64,000 nucleotides of DNA from the NCBI GenBank assembly GCA_030762895.1, contig CM061066.1, forward strand, positions 8,646,047-8,710,046, written 5' to 3'. Below the pieces are notes generated by a model that worked only from the letters and a program-made list of their open reading frames with translations, did not search any database and was not told where the DNA came from. The DNA comes from Sophora flavescens. Lineage: Eukaryota; Streptophyta; Magnoliopsida; Fabales; Fabaceae. The translations under genes were made by a program, and so were the position numbers. The stretch's first letter is position 1, and every line of letters begins with the position of its first letter. Shown here one piece after another: positions 31,736-43,708 of the stretch.

Positions 31736-34263
31736 GAAATTGGGTTGTCAGTTTAAAACAGGGTTTTGGGTTAAAAAATAGTTTTAGAATTAGGGTTTTC
31801 GTTAAAATTTGGGATATGGGTCAAAATTAGGTTTTTGGGTCAAATGAAGGTTTTGAGTTAAAAATAGGATTTTGTGTCAAAATAGGGTTAGAATTAGGGT
31901 TTGGGTCAAAACTTGGGATTTGGGTCCAAATTTGGGTTTTGAGACCAAATTTGGTTTTGGGTCAAAATTGGGGTTTACGGTTTAAATTAAGGTTTTGAGT
32001 TAAAAATAGGGTCTGGGGTCAAAAATAAGGTTAGAATTAGGATTTTGGGTCAAAATTAGGGCTCTGGGTTAAAATTAGCGTTCTGGGTCAATTTTAGGGT
32101 CCAAATTAGGGTTTAGGGTTTGAATCAGGTTTTGAGTTTAAAATAAGGTTTTGGGTCAAAAATAGGGTTAGAATTAGGGTTTTGGGTTAAAATTAGGGTT
32201 TTGAGTTAAAATTAGGGTTTTGGAAAAATTAGGGTTCTGAGTCAAATTTAGGGTTTAGGTTCAAAATTAGGGTTTAGGATTTGAATTAGGGTTTTGAGTT
32301 TAAAATAGGGTTTTGGGTCAAAAATATGGTTAGAATTAGGGTTTGGGGTTAAACAATTGGGTATTGGGTCCAAATTAAGGTTTTGGCTCAAAATTAGAGT
32401 TTAGGGTTTGAATTAAGCTTTTGAGTTAAAAATAGGGTTTTGGGTCAAAAATAGGGTTAAAATTAGGATTTTGGTTTAAAATTAGGGTTTCGGGTCAAAA
32501 TTAGGGTTATGGGTCGGATTTAGGGTTTAAGGTTTGAAATTGGGTTGTCAGTTTAAAACAGGGTTTTGGGTAAAAAATAGTTTTAGAATTAGGGTTTTCG
32601 TTAAAATTTGGGTTATGGGTCAAAATTAGGTTTTTCGGTCAAATGAGGGTTTTGCGTTAAAAATAGGATTTTGTGTCAAAATAGGGTTAGAATTAGGGTT
32701 TGGGTCAAAACTTGGGTTTTGGGTCCAAATTTGGGTTTTGGGACCAAATTTGGGTTTTGGGTCAAAATTAGGGTTTACGGTTTGAATTAAGGTTTTGGGT
32801 TAAAAATAGGGTCTGGGGTCAAAAATAAGGTTAGAATTAGGGTTTTTGGTACAAAATAAGGTTTTGAGTTAAAAATAGGTTTTTGGGTCAAAAATAGGGT
32901 TATAATTAGGGTTTTGGGTTAAAATTAGGGTTCTGGGTCAAAATTAGCACTTAGGGTTAGAATTAGGGTTTCGGGTCAAAATCAGGGTTCTTGGTCAGAT
33001 TTAGGGTTAGGGTCAAAATTAGGGTTTTGGGTTTGAAGTAGGGTTTTGGGTCAAAAATAGGGTTAGAATTAGGGTTTTGGGTTAAAATTAGGGTTTTGAG
33101 TTAAAATTAGTGTTTTGGAAAAATTAGGGTTCTGGGTCAAATTTACGGTTTAGGTTCATAATTAGGGTTTAGGGTTTTGAGTTTAAAATAGGGTTTTGGG
33201 TCAAAAATAAGGTTAGAATTAGGGTTTGGGGTTAAAAAATTTGGGTATTGGGAAATTAGGGTTTTGGCTCAAAATTAGTGTTTAGTGTTTGAATTAAGGT
33301 TTTGAGTTAAAATAGGGTTTTGGGTCAAAAATAGTGTTAGAATTAGGGTTTTGGTTTAAAATTAGGGTTTCGGGTCAAAATTAGGGTTCTGGGTCGGATT
33401 TAGGGTTTAAGGCTTGAAATTGGGTTATCAGTTTAAAACAGGGTTTTGGGTCAAAAATAGTTTTAGAATTAGGGTTTCGTTAAAATTTGGGTTATGGGTC
33501 AAAATTAGGATTTTGGGTCAAACGAGGGTTTTGAGTTAAAAATAGGATTTTGTGTCAAAATAGGGTTAGAATTAGGGTTTGGGTCAAAATGAGGGCTCTG
33601 GGTTAAAATTATGGTTTTGGTGCCAAATTTGGGTTTTGGGTCAAAATTAGGGTTTACGGTTTAAATTAAGGTTTTGAGTTAAAAATAGGGTTTTGGGTCA
33701 ATAATAAGGTTAGAATTAGGGTTTTGGGTCAAAATTAGGGCTCTGGGTTAAAATTAGGGTTTAGGGTTTGAATTAGGGTTAGAATTAGGGTTTTGGTTAA
33801 AATTAGCGTTCTGGGTCAATTTTAGGGTCCAAATTAGGGTTTAGGGTTTGAATTAGGTTTAGAGTTTAAAATAGGGTTTTGGGTCAAAAATAGGGTTAGA
33901 ATTAGGGTTTTGGGTTACAATTAGGGTTTTGAGTTAAAATTAGGGTTTTGGAAAAAGTAGGGTTCTGAGTCAAATTTAGGGTTTAGGTTCAAAATTAGGG
34001 TTTACGATTTGAATTAGGGTTTTGAGTTTTAAATAGGGTTTTGGGACAAAAATATGGATAGAATTAGGGTTTGGGGTTAAAAAATTGGGTATTGGGTCCA
34101 AATTAAGGTTTTGGCTCAAAATTAGAGTTTAGGGTTTGAATTAAGGTTTTGAGTTAAAAATAGGGTTTTGGGTCAAATATAGGGTTAAAATTAGGATTTT
34201 GGTTTAAAATTAGGGTTTCGGGTCAAAATTAGGGTTCTGGGTCGGATTTAGGGTTTAAGGTTT
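31736..34263 (+). repeat. A, A/B hybrid and C monomers
   Basis: Markers at 31736 (A), 32536 (A marker on a B body) and 33416 (C). The first two repeat 25963-27405 at a 5773-bp offset, sharing the rare words TTTGAATCAGG and TTAAACAATTGGG. Unlike that copy, the junction at 33181 is intact. A short substituted patch with GAGGGCTCTGGG lies near 33590. Confidence 0.78.
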
Positions 34264-37200
34264 GAAATTGGGTTGTCAGTTTAAAACAGGGTTTTGGGTA
34301 AAAAATAGTTTTAGAATTAGGGTTTTCGTTAAAATTTGGGTTATGGGTCAAAATTAGGTTTTTCGGTCAAATGAGGGTTTTGCGTTAAAAATAGGATTTT
34401 GTGTCAAAATAGGGTTAGAATTAGGGTTTGGGTCAAAACTTGGGTTTTGGGTCCAAATTTGGGTTTTGGGACCAAATTTGGGTTTTGGGTCAAAATTAGG
34501 GTTTACGGTTTGAATTAAGGTTTTGGGTTATAAATAGGGTCTGGGGTCAAAAATAAGGTTAGAATTAGGGTTTTGGGTCAAAATGAGGGCTCTGGGTTAA
34601 AATTATGGTTTTGGGTCAACATTAGGGTTTTTGGTACAAAATAAGGTTTTGAGTTAAAAATAGGTTTTTGGGTCAAAAATAGGGTTATAATTAGGGTTCT
34701 GGGTCAAAATTAGCACTTAGGGTTAGGGTCAAAATTAGGGTTTTGGGTTTGAAGTAGGGTTTTTGGTCAAAAATAGGGTTAGAATTAGGGTTTTTTGTTA
34801 AAATTAGGGCTTTGGGTTACAATTAGGGTTTAGTATCAAAATTAGGGTTTTGAGTTAAAAATAGGATTCTGGGTCAAAAACCGGGTTAGAATTAAGGTTT
34901 TTGGTCAAAATTAGGGTTTTGGGTTAAAATTAGGGTTTTGGTTTAAAATTAGGGTTTCGGGTGAAAATTAGGGTTTAGGGTTTGAATTAGGGTTAGAATT
35001 AGGGTTTTGGTTAAAATTAGGGTTCTGGGTCAATTTTAGGGTCCAAATTAGGGTTTAGGGTTTGAATTAGGTTTTGAGTTTAAAATAGGGTTTTGGGTCA
35101 AAAATAGGGTTAGAATTAGGGTTTGGGTCAAAACTAGGGTTTTTGGTCCAAATTTGGGTTTTGGGACCAAATTTGGGTTTTGGGTCAAAATTAGGGTTTA
35201 CGATTTAAATTAAGGTTTTGAGTTAAAAATAGGGTTTTGGGTCAAAAATAAGGTGAGAATTAGGGTTTTGTGTCAAAATTAGGGCTCTAGGTTAAAATTA
35301 GGGTTTTGGGTCAAAATTAGGGTTTAGGGTTAGAATTAGGGTTTTGGTTAAAATTAGCGTTCTGGGTCAATTTTAGGGTCCAAATTAGGTTTTAGGGTTT
35401 GAATTAGGTTTTGAGTTTAAAATAGGGTTTTGGGTCAAAAATAGGGTTAGAATTAGGGTTTTGGGTTAAAATTAAGGTTTTGAGTTAAAATTAGGGTTTG
35501 GGGAAAATTAGGGTTCTGAGTCAAATATAGGGTTTAGGTTCAAAATTAGGGTTTATGATTTGAATTAGGGTTTTGAGTTTAAAATAGGGTTTTGGTTCAA
35601 AATAAGGTTAGAATTAGGGTTTGGGGTTAAAAAATTTGGGTATTGGGTCCAAATTAGGGTTTTGGCTCAAAATTAGAGTTTAGGGTTTGAATTAAGGTTT
35701 TGAGTTAAAAATAGGGTTTTGGGTCAAAAATAAGGTCCAAATTAGGAATTTGGTTTAAAATTAGGGTTTCGGGTCAAAATTAGGGTTCTGGGTCGGATTT
35801 AGTGTTTAAGGTTTGAAATTGGGTTGTCAGTTTAAAACAGGGTTTTGGGTCAAAAATAGTTTTAGAATTAGGGTTTTCGTTAAAATTTGGGTTATGGGTC
35901 AAAATTAGGTTTTTGGGTCAAATGAGCGTTTTGAGTTAAAAATAGGATTTTGTGTCAAAATAGGGTTAGAATTAGGGTTTGGGTAAAAACTTGGGTTTGG
36001 GATCCAAATTTGGGTTTTGGGACCAAATTTGGGTTTTGGGTCAAAATTAGGGTTTACGGTTTAATTAAGGTTTTGAGTTAAAAATACGGTTTGGGGTCAA
36101 AAATAAGGTTAGAATTAGGGTTTTGGGTCAAAATTAGGGGTCTGGGTTAAAAAATAGGGTTTTGGGTAAAAATTAGGGTTTTGAGTTAAAAATAGGTTTT
36201 TAGGTCAAAATAGGGTTAGAATTAGGGTTTTGGGTTAAAATTAGGGTCCTGTGTCAAAATTAACGCTTAGGGTTAGAATTAGGGTTTTGGGTTTGAAGTA
36301 GGGTTTTGGGTCAAAAATAGGGTTAGAATTAGGGTTTTTTGTCAAAATTAGGACTTTGGGTTACAATTATGGTTTAGTATCAAAATTAGGGTTTAGGGTT
36401 TGAATTAGGGTTTTGAGTTAAAAATAGGATTTTGGGTTAAAAATCGGGTTAGAATTAAGGTTTTTGGTAAAAATTAGGGTTTTGGGTTAAAATTAGGGTT
36501 TTGGTTTAAAATTAGGGTTCTGGGTGAAAATTAGGGTTCTGGGTCAAAATTTAGGGTCCAAATTAGGGTTCTGGGTTAAATTTCGGGTTTTGGATCAAAA
36601 TTAGGTGTTAGGGTTTGAATTAGGGTTTTGAATTTAAAATAGGGTTTTGGGTCAAAAATAATGTTAGAATTAGGGTTTGGGGTTAAAATTTGGGTATTGG
36701 GTCCAAATTAGGGTTTTGTCTCAAAATTAGAATTTAGGGTTTGAATTAAGTTTTTGAGTTAAAAATAGGGTTTTGGGTCAAAAATAAGGTTAGAATTAGG
36801 GTTTTGTGTTAAAAGTAGGGTTTTGTTTCTAAAATAGTGTTAAAATTAGGGTTTTGGGTTAAAATTTAGGGTTTCGGGTCAAAATTAGGGTTTATGGTTT
36901 GAATTAGGGTAAGAATTAGGTTTTTGGGTAAAATTAGGGTTTCGGGTCAAAATTAGGGTTCTTGGTCAAATTTAAGGTTCAGGATTAAAATTACGGTTTA
37001 GGGTTTGCATTAGGGTTTTGTGTTTAAAATAGGGTTTTGGATCAAAATAGGGTTAGAATTAGAGTTTTGGGTCAAAACTTGGGTTTTGGGTCCAAATTTG
37101 GGTTTTTGGTCAAATTAGGGTTTAGGGTTTGAATTAAGGTTGTGCATTAAAAATAGGGTTTTGGGTCAAAAATAAGTTTAGAATTAGGGTTTTGGGTCAA

Positions 37201-38738
37201 AATTAGGGCTTTGGGTTAAAATTAGGGTTTTGGGTAAAAATTAGGGTTTTTGGTACAAATTAGGGTTTTGAGTTAAAAATAGGTTTTTGGGTCAAAAATA
37301 GGGTTAGAATTAGGCTTTTGGGTTAAAATTAGGGTTCTGGTTCAAAAATAGCGCTTAAGGTTAGAATTTTGGTTAGAATTAGGGTTTTGGTTTAAAATTT
37401 GGGTTTTGGGTCAAAATTAGGGTTCTGGGTAAGATTTAGGGTTAGGGTCAAAATTAGGGTTCTGGGTTTGAAGTAGGGTTTTGGGTCAAAAATAGGGTTA
37501 GAATTAGGGTTTTTTGTCAAAATTAGGGCTTTGGGTTACAATTAGGGTCTAGTATCAAAATTCGGGTTTAGGGTTTGAATTAGGGTTTTGAGTTAACAAT
37601 AGGATTTTAGGTCAAAAATAGGGTTAGAATAAATGTTTTGGGTCAAAATTAGGGCTTTGGGTCCAAATTAGGGTTTTGGTTTAAAATTAGGGTTTCGGGT
37701 AAAAATTAGGGTTCTGGGTCAAAATCAGGGTTTGAGGTTTGAATTAGGGTTAGAATTAGGGTTTTGGTTAAAATTAGGGTTCTGGGTCAAATTTAGGGTC
37801 GAAATTAGGGTTTAGGGTTTGAATTAGGTTTTGAGTTTAAAATAGGGTTTTGGGTCAAAAATAGGGTTAGAATAAGGGTTTTGGGTTAAAATTAGGGTTT
37901 TGACTTAAAATTAGGGTTCTGGGTCAAATTTAGGGTTTAGGATCAAAATTAGGGTTTAGGGTTTGAATTAGGCTTTTGAGTTTAAAATAGGGTTTTGTGT
38001 CAAAAATAAGGTTAGAATTAGGGTTTGGGGTTAAAATTAGGGTTTCAGGTCAAATTTAGGGTTCTGGGTCGGATTTAGGGTTTAAGGTTTGAAATTGGGT
38101 TGTCAGTTTAAAACAGGGTTTTGGGTCAAAAATAGTTTTAGAATTAGGGTTTTCGTTAAAATTTGGGTTATGGGTCAAAATTAGGTTTTTGGGTCAAATG
38201 AGGGTTTTGAGTTAAAAATAGGATTTTGTGTCAAAATAGGGTTAGAATTAGGGTTTGGGTCAAAACTTGGGTTTTGGGTCCAAATTTGGGTTTTGGGACC
38301 AAATTTGGGTTTTGGGTCAAAATTAAGGTTTACGGTTTGAATTAAGGTTTTGAGTTAAAAATAGGGTTTTGGGTCAAAAATAAGGTTAGAATTAGGGTTT
38401 TGGGTCAAAATTATGGCTCTGGGTTAAAATTTGGGTTTTGGGTCAAAATTAGGGTTTTTGGTACAAATTAGGGGTTTGAGTTAAAAATAGGTTTTTGGGT
38501 TAAAATAGAGTTAGAATTAGGGTTTTGGGTTAAAATTAGGGTTCTGGGTGAAAATTAGCGCTTAGGGTTAGAATTAGGGTTTCGGGTCAAAATTAGGGTT
38601 CTGGGTCAGATTTAGGGTTAGCGTCAAAATTAGGGTTTTGGGTTTGAAGTAGGGTTTTGGGTCAAAAATACGGTTAGAATTAGGGTTTTTTGTCAAAATT
38701 AGGGCTTTGGGTTACAATTAGTGTTTAGTATCAAAATT
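34264..38738 (+). repeat. Less regular satellite, related to 47.2-52.4 kb
   Basis: Markers occur only at 34264, 35816 and 38091, so monomer spacing is disturbed (1552 and 2275 bp). From about 35.1 kb the block shares long runs of private variants with 47.2-52.4 kb, for example TTTCGGGTTTTGGATC at 36581 and 48933. The block ends in an N gap. No gene is seen. Confidence 0.8.
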
Positions 38739-39238
38739 NNNNNNNNNNNNNNNNNNNNNNNNNNNNNNNNNNNNNNNNNNNNNNNNNNNNNNNNNNNNNN
38801 NNNNNNNNNNNNNNNNNNNNNNNNNNNNNNNNNNNNNNNNNNNNNNNNNNNNNNNNNNNNNNNNNNNNNNNNNNNNNNNNNNNNNNNNNNNNNNNNNNNN
38901 NNNNNNNNNNNNNNNNNNNNNNNNNNNNNNNNNNNNNNNNNNNNNNNNNNNNNNNNNNNNNNNNNNNNNNNNNNNNNNNNNNNNNNNNNNNNNNNNNNNN
39001 NNNNNNNNNNNNNNNNNNNNNNNNNNNNNNNNNNNNNNNNNNNNNNNNNNNNNNNNNNNNNNNNNNNNNNNNNNNNNNNNNNNNNNNNNNNNNNNNNNNN
39101 NNNNNNNNNNNNNNNNNNNNNNNNNNNNNNNNNNNNNNNNNNNNNNNNNNNNNNNNNNNNNNNNNNNNNNNNNNNNNNNNNNNNNNNNNNNNNNNNNNNN
39201 NNNNNNNNNNNNNNNNNNNNNNNNNNNNNNNNNNNNNN
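38739..39238. other. Assembly gap, 500 N
   Basis: Exactly 500 unknown bases with satellite on both sides, so the true length is unknown. Any open reading frame crossing it is an artefact. Confidence 0.99.
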
Positions 39239-40430
39239 TGGGTATTGGGTCCAAATTAAGGTTTTGACTCAAAATTAGGGTTTACGGTTTGAAGTAAGGT
39301 TTTGAGTTAAAAATAGGGTTTTGGGTTAAAAATAAGGTTAGAATTAGGGTTTGGTTTAAAATTAGGGTTTCGGGTCAAAATTAGGTTTTTGGGTCGGATT
39401 TAGGGTTTTAGGCTTGAAGTTAGGGTTATGAGTTAAAGGGGGTTTTGGGTCAAAAATAGTTTTAGAATTAGGGTTTTCGTTAAAATTTGGGTTATGGGTC
39501 AAAATTAGGTTTTTGGGTCAAACGAGGGTTTTGAGTTAAAAATAGGGTTTTGTAGGTTAGAATTAGGGTTTTGGGTCAAAATTAGGGTTTAGGGTTAGAA
39601 TTTGGGTTATGGATAAAATTAGGGTTTTGGGTTAAAATTAGGGTTTAGGGTTAGAATTAGGGTTTAGGGTTGAAATTTTGGGTTTGAGGTTAAAATTAGG
39701 GTTAGACTAGGGTTTTGGGTTAAAAATAGGGTTTTGAGTTAAAATTAGGGTTTTGGAAAAATTAGGGTTTGGGTGTTAGGGTTTAGGTTCAAAATTAGGG
39801 TTTAGTGTTTGAATTATGGTTTTGAGTTTAAAATAGGGTTTGGGGTCAAAAATAAGGTTAAAATTAGGGTTTGGGGTTAAAAAATTTGGGTGTTGGGTCC
39901 AAATTAGGGTTTTGGCTCAAAATTAGAGTTTAGGGTTTGAATTAAGGTTTTGAGTTAAAAATAGGGTTTTGGGTCAAAAATAGGGTTAGAAATAGGGTTT
40001 TGGTTTAAAATTAGGGTTTTGGGTCAAAATTAGGGTCTGGATCGGATTTAGGGTTTAAGGTTTGAAATTGGGTTGTCAGTTTAAAACAGGGTTTTGGGTC
40101 AAAAATATTTTTAGAATTAGGGTTTTCGTTAAAATTTGGGTTATGGGTCAAAATTAGGTTTTTGGGACAAATGAGGGTTTTGAGTTAAAAATAGGATTTT
40201 GTGTCAAAATAGGGCTAGAATTAGGGTTTGGGTCAAAACTTGGGTTTTGGGACCAAATTTGGGTTTTGGGTCAAAATTAGGGTTTACGGTTTGAATTAAG
40301 GTTTTGAGTTAAAAATAGGGTTTTGGGTCAAAAATAAGGTTGGAATTAGGGTTTTGGGTCAAAATTAGGGCTCTGGCTTAAAATTAGGGTTTTGGGTCAA
40401 AGTTAGGGTTGGTACAAATTAGGGTTTTGA

Positions 40431-40443
40431 GTTAAAAATAGGT
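40431..40443 (+). repeat. Target-site duplication, left arm (copy 1)
   Basis: GTTAAAAATAGGT ends at the insert. The right arm at 40708-40720 is GTTAAAATTAGGT, with one mismatch. Satellite continues after the right arm with TTTTGGGTC exactly as in uninterrupted monomers, so this is a clean 13-bp duplication. Confidence 0.85.
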
Positions 40444-40707
40444 ACTTGGTGGAGCCTGATTCCCAGTTTTATTAGGCATGATTTCTTCTGTAATAGGTGG
40501 GGTATGCCTAATTTTAGATTCTTGTAATCCCCCCTCTTCTCATGGGTAAGGTCCTATGTCCCCCCATGTTTTCTTGTATTTCTTACTTTTGTTTTAATAA
40601 TACTTTGGGGTGCTGCAGATGATTGGTAGTGGTATTGGTGCCAACATAGTTGGGATGATTTCCACTGCAGTGATGCTTCTGCACTCCTTTTTGCTTCAAA
40701 AAAAGAA
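40444..40707 (+). mobile_element. 5'-truncated LINE-like 3' tail, 264 bp (copy 1)
   Basis: Unique 264-bp insert in plus orientation ending in a short A-rich tail (CAAAAAAAGAA) and flanked by a 13-bp target-site duplication. These features fit target-primed insertion of a heavily 5'-truncated LINE. No tRNA-like A or B box was recognised at its 5' end, which argues against a SINE. It shows no coding potential. Whether it belongs to the same LINE family as 645-4004 cannot be tested, because that element lacks its 3' end. Confidence 0.75.
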
Positions 40708-40720
40708 GTTAAAATTAGGT
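40708..40720 (+). repeat. Target-site duplication, right arm (copy 1)
   Basis: GTTAAAATTAGGT directly follows the A-rich tail and matches the left arm at 12 of 13 positions. Confidence 0.85.
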
Positions 40721-42677
40721 TTTTGGGTCAAAAATAGGGTTAGAATTAGGGTTTTAGGTTAAAATTAGGGTTCTGGGTCAAAATTAGCGCTTCGGGTTAG
40801 AATTAGGGTTTCGGGTCAAAATTAGGGTTCTGGGTCAGATTTAGGGTTAGGGTCAAGATTAGGGTTTTGGGTTTGAAGTAGGGTTTTGGGTCAAAAATAG
40901 GGTTAGAATTAGCTTTTTTTTGTCAAAATTAGAGCTTTGGGTTACAATTAGGGTTTAGTATCAAAATTAGGGTTTAGGGTTTGAATTAGGGTTTTGAGTT
41001 AAAAATAGGATTCTGGGTCAAAAATCGGGTTAGAATTAAGGTTTTTGGTCACAATTAGTGTTTTTGGTTAAAATTAGGGTTTTGGTTTAAAATTAGGGTT
41101 TCAGGTGAAAATTAGGGTCTGGGTGAAAATTAGGGTTTATGGTTTGAATTAGGGTTAGAATTAGGGTTTTGGTTAAAATTAGGGTTCTGGGTCAATTTTA
41201 GGGACCAAATTAGGGTTTAGGGTTTGAATTACGTTTTGAGTTTAAAATAGGGTTTTGGGTCAAAAATAGGGTTATAATTAGGGTTTTGGGTTAAAATTAG
41301 GGTTTTGAGTTAAAATTAGGGTTTTGAAAAAATTAAGGTTCTGGGTCAAATTTACGGTTTAGGTTCATAATTAGGGTTTATGGTTATAATTAGGGTTTTG
41401 AGTTTAAAATAGGGTTTTGGGTCAAAAATAAGGTTAGAATTAGGGTTTGGGGTTAAAAAATTTGGGTATTGGGTCCAAATTAAGGTTTTGACTCAAAATT
41501 AGAGTTTAGGGTTTGAATTAAGGTTTTGAGTTAAAAATAGGGTTTTGGGTCAAAAATAGGGTTAGAATTAGGGTTTTGGTTTAAAATTAGGGGTTCGGGT
41601 CAAAATTAGGGTTCTGGGTCGTATTTAGGGTTTAAGGCTTGAAATTGGGTTATCAGTTTGAAACAGGGTTTTGGGTCAAAAATAGTTTTAGAATTAGGGT
41701 TTTCGTTAAAATTTGGGTTATGGGTCAAAATTAGGTTTTTGGGTCAAACGAGGGTTTTGAGTTAAAAATAGGATTTTGTGTCAATATAGGGTTAGAATTA
41801 GGGTTCTGGGTCAAAATTAGGGTTTAGGGTTAGAATTTGGGTTATGGATAAAATTAGGGTTCTGGGTCAATTTTAGCGTCCAAATTAGGGTTTAGGGTTT
41901 GAATTAGGTTTTGAGTTTAAAATTTGGTTTTGGGTCAAAAATAGGGTTAGAATTAGGGTTTTGGGTTAAAATTAGGGTTTTGAGTTAAAATTAGGGTTTT
42001 GGAAAAATTAGGGTTCTGGGTCAAATTTAGGGTTTAGGTTCAAAATTAGGGTTTAGTGTTTGAATTATGGTTTTGAGTTTAAAATAGGGTTTGGGGTCAA
42101 AAATAAGGTTAAAATTAGGGTTTGGGGTTAAAAAATTTGGGTGTTGGGTCCAAATTAGGGTTTTGGCTCAAAATTAGAGTTTAGGGTTTGAATTAAGGTT
42201 TTGAGTTAAAAATAGGGTTTTGGGTCAAAAATAGGGTTAGAAATAGGGTTTTGGTTTAAAATTAGGGTTTTGGGTCAAAATTAGGGTCTGGATCGGATTT
42301 AGGGTTTAAGGTTTGAAATTGGGTTGTCAGTTTAAAACAGGGTTTTGGGTCAAAAATATTTTTAGAATTAGGGTTTTCGTTAAAATTTGGGTTATGGGTC
42401 AAAATTAGGTTTTTGGGACAAATGAGGGTTTTGAGTTAAAAATAGGATTTTGTGTCAAAATAGGGTTAGAATTAGGGTTTGGGTCAAAACTTAGGTTTTG
42501 GGACCAAATTTGGGTTTTGGGTCAAAATGTTTACGGTTTGAATTAAGGTTTTGAGTTAAAAATAGGGTTTTGGGTCAAAAATAAGGTTAGAATTAGGGTT
42601 TTGGGTCAAAATTAGGGCTCTGGCTTAAAATTAGGGTTTTGGGCCAAAGTTAGGGTTGGTACAAATTAGGGTTTTGA

Positions 42678-42690
42678 GTTAAAAATAGGT
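42678..42690 (+). repeat. Target-site duplication, left arm (copy 2)
   Basis: GTTAAAAATAGGT, identical to the left arm of copy 1. The right arm at 42955-42966 is GTTAAAATAGGT, one base shorter. Confidence 0.85.
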
Positions 42691-42954
42691 ACTTGGTGGA
42701 GCCTGATTCCCAGTTTTATTAGGCATGATTTCTTCTGTAATAGGTGGGGTATGCCTAATTTTAGATTCTTGTAATCCCCCCTCTTCTCATGGGTAAGGTC
42801 CTTTGTCCCCCCATGTTTTCTTGTATTTCTTACTTTTGTTTTAATAATACTTTGGGGTGCTGCAGATGATTGGTAGTGGTTTTGGTGCCAACATAGTTGG
42901 GATGATTTCCACTGCAGTGATGCTTCTGCACTCCTTTTTGCTTAAAAAAAAGAA
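42691..42954 (+). mobile_element. 5'-truncated LINE-like 3' tail, 264 bp (copy 2)
   Basis: Same length, orientation, insertion point and flanks as the copy at 40444, exactly 2247 bp downstream. I see three differences by eye: A/T at 40556 versus 42803, A/T in the GTGGTATTGG word, and C/A just before the A-tail. It therefore arose by duplication of the host unit, not by a second insertion. Confidence 0.8.
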
Positions 42955-42966
42955 GTTAAAATAGGT
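42955..42966 (+). repeat. Target-site duplication, right arm (copy 2)
   Basis: GTTAAAATAGGT directly follows the A-rich tail; one A/T pair position is lost relative to the left arm. Confidence 0.8.
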
Positions 42967-43708
42967 TTTTGGGTCAAAAATAAGGTTAGAATTAGGGTTT
43001 TAGGTTAAAATTAGGGTTCTGGGTCAAAATTAGCGCTTCGGGTTAGAATTAGGGTTTCGGGTCAAAATTAGGGTTCTGGGTCAGATTTAGGGTTAGGGTC
43101 AAGATTAGGGTTTTGGGTTTGAAGTAGGGTTTTGGGTCAAAAATAGGGTTATAATTAGATTTTTTGTCAAAATTAGAGCTTTGGGTTACAATTAGGGTTT
43201 AGTATCAAAATTATGGTTTAGGGTTTGAATTAGGGTTTTGAGTTAAAAATAGGATTCTGGGTCAAAAATCGGGTTAGAATTAAGGTTTTTGGTCACAATT
43301 AGGGTTTTTGGTTAAAATTATTGTTTTGGTTTAAAATTAGGGTTTCAGGTGAAAATTAGGGTTCTGGGTGAAAATTAGGGTTTATGGTTTGAATTAGGAT
43401 TAGAATTAGGGTTTTGGTTAAAATTAGGGTTCTGGGTCAATTTTAGGGTCCAAATTAGGGTTTAGGGTTTGAATTAGGTTTTGAGTTTAAAATAGGGTTT
43501 TGGGTCAAAAATAGGGTTATAATTAGGGTTTTGGGTTAAAATTAGGGTTTTGAGTTAAAATTAGGGTTTTGAAAAAATTAAGGTTCTGGGTCAAATTTAC
43601 GGTTTAGGTTCATAATTAGGGTTTAGGGTTATAATTAGGGTTTTGAGTTTAAAATAGGGTTTTGGGTCAAAAATAAGGTTAGAATTAGGGTTTGGGGTTA
43701 AAAAATTT

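Larger units (their letters stand above)
39239..41463 (+). repeat. 2.25-kb satellite unit with LINE-like tail, copy 1
   Basis: Begins at the gap with GGGTATTGGGTCC followed by TTTTGACTC, words that start the next copy at 41464 and recur at 43709. It carries a 264-bp transposon fragment at 40444-40707. 39540-39770 differs from copy 2 by several short rearrangements. Confidence 0.82.
41464..43708 (+). repeat. 2.25-kb satellite unit with LINE-like tail, copy 2
   Basis: Aligns with 39239-41463 at offsets of about 2224-2251 bp. The words GTGTTGGGTCC at 39890 and 42141, and the transposon insert at 40444 and 42691, hold the same relative places. Confidence 0.85.

Noticed and set aside
6774..34263. 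CRISPR array or bacterial direct repeats
   Set aside because: There are no constant repeats with unique spacers and no cas genes; the subunits are contiguous and degenerate.
6774..34263. Centromeric satellite identity
   Set aside because: Higher-order structure is centromere-like, but the monomer is much longer than typical 150-180-bp centromere units and nothing in the sequence shows CENH3 association.
38718..39278. Long open frames over the N block (also at 60690-61257)
   Set aside because: They consist of unknown bases between satellite ends.
40444..40707. SINE
   Set aside because: No A box or B box for RNA polymerase III was recognised at the 5' end; a truncated LINE tail fits better.
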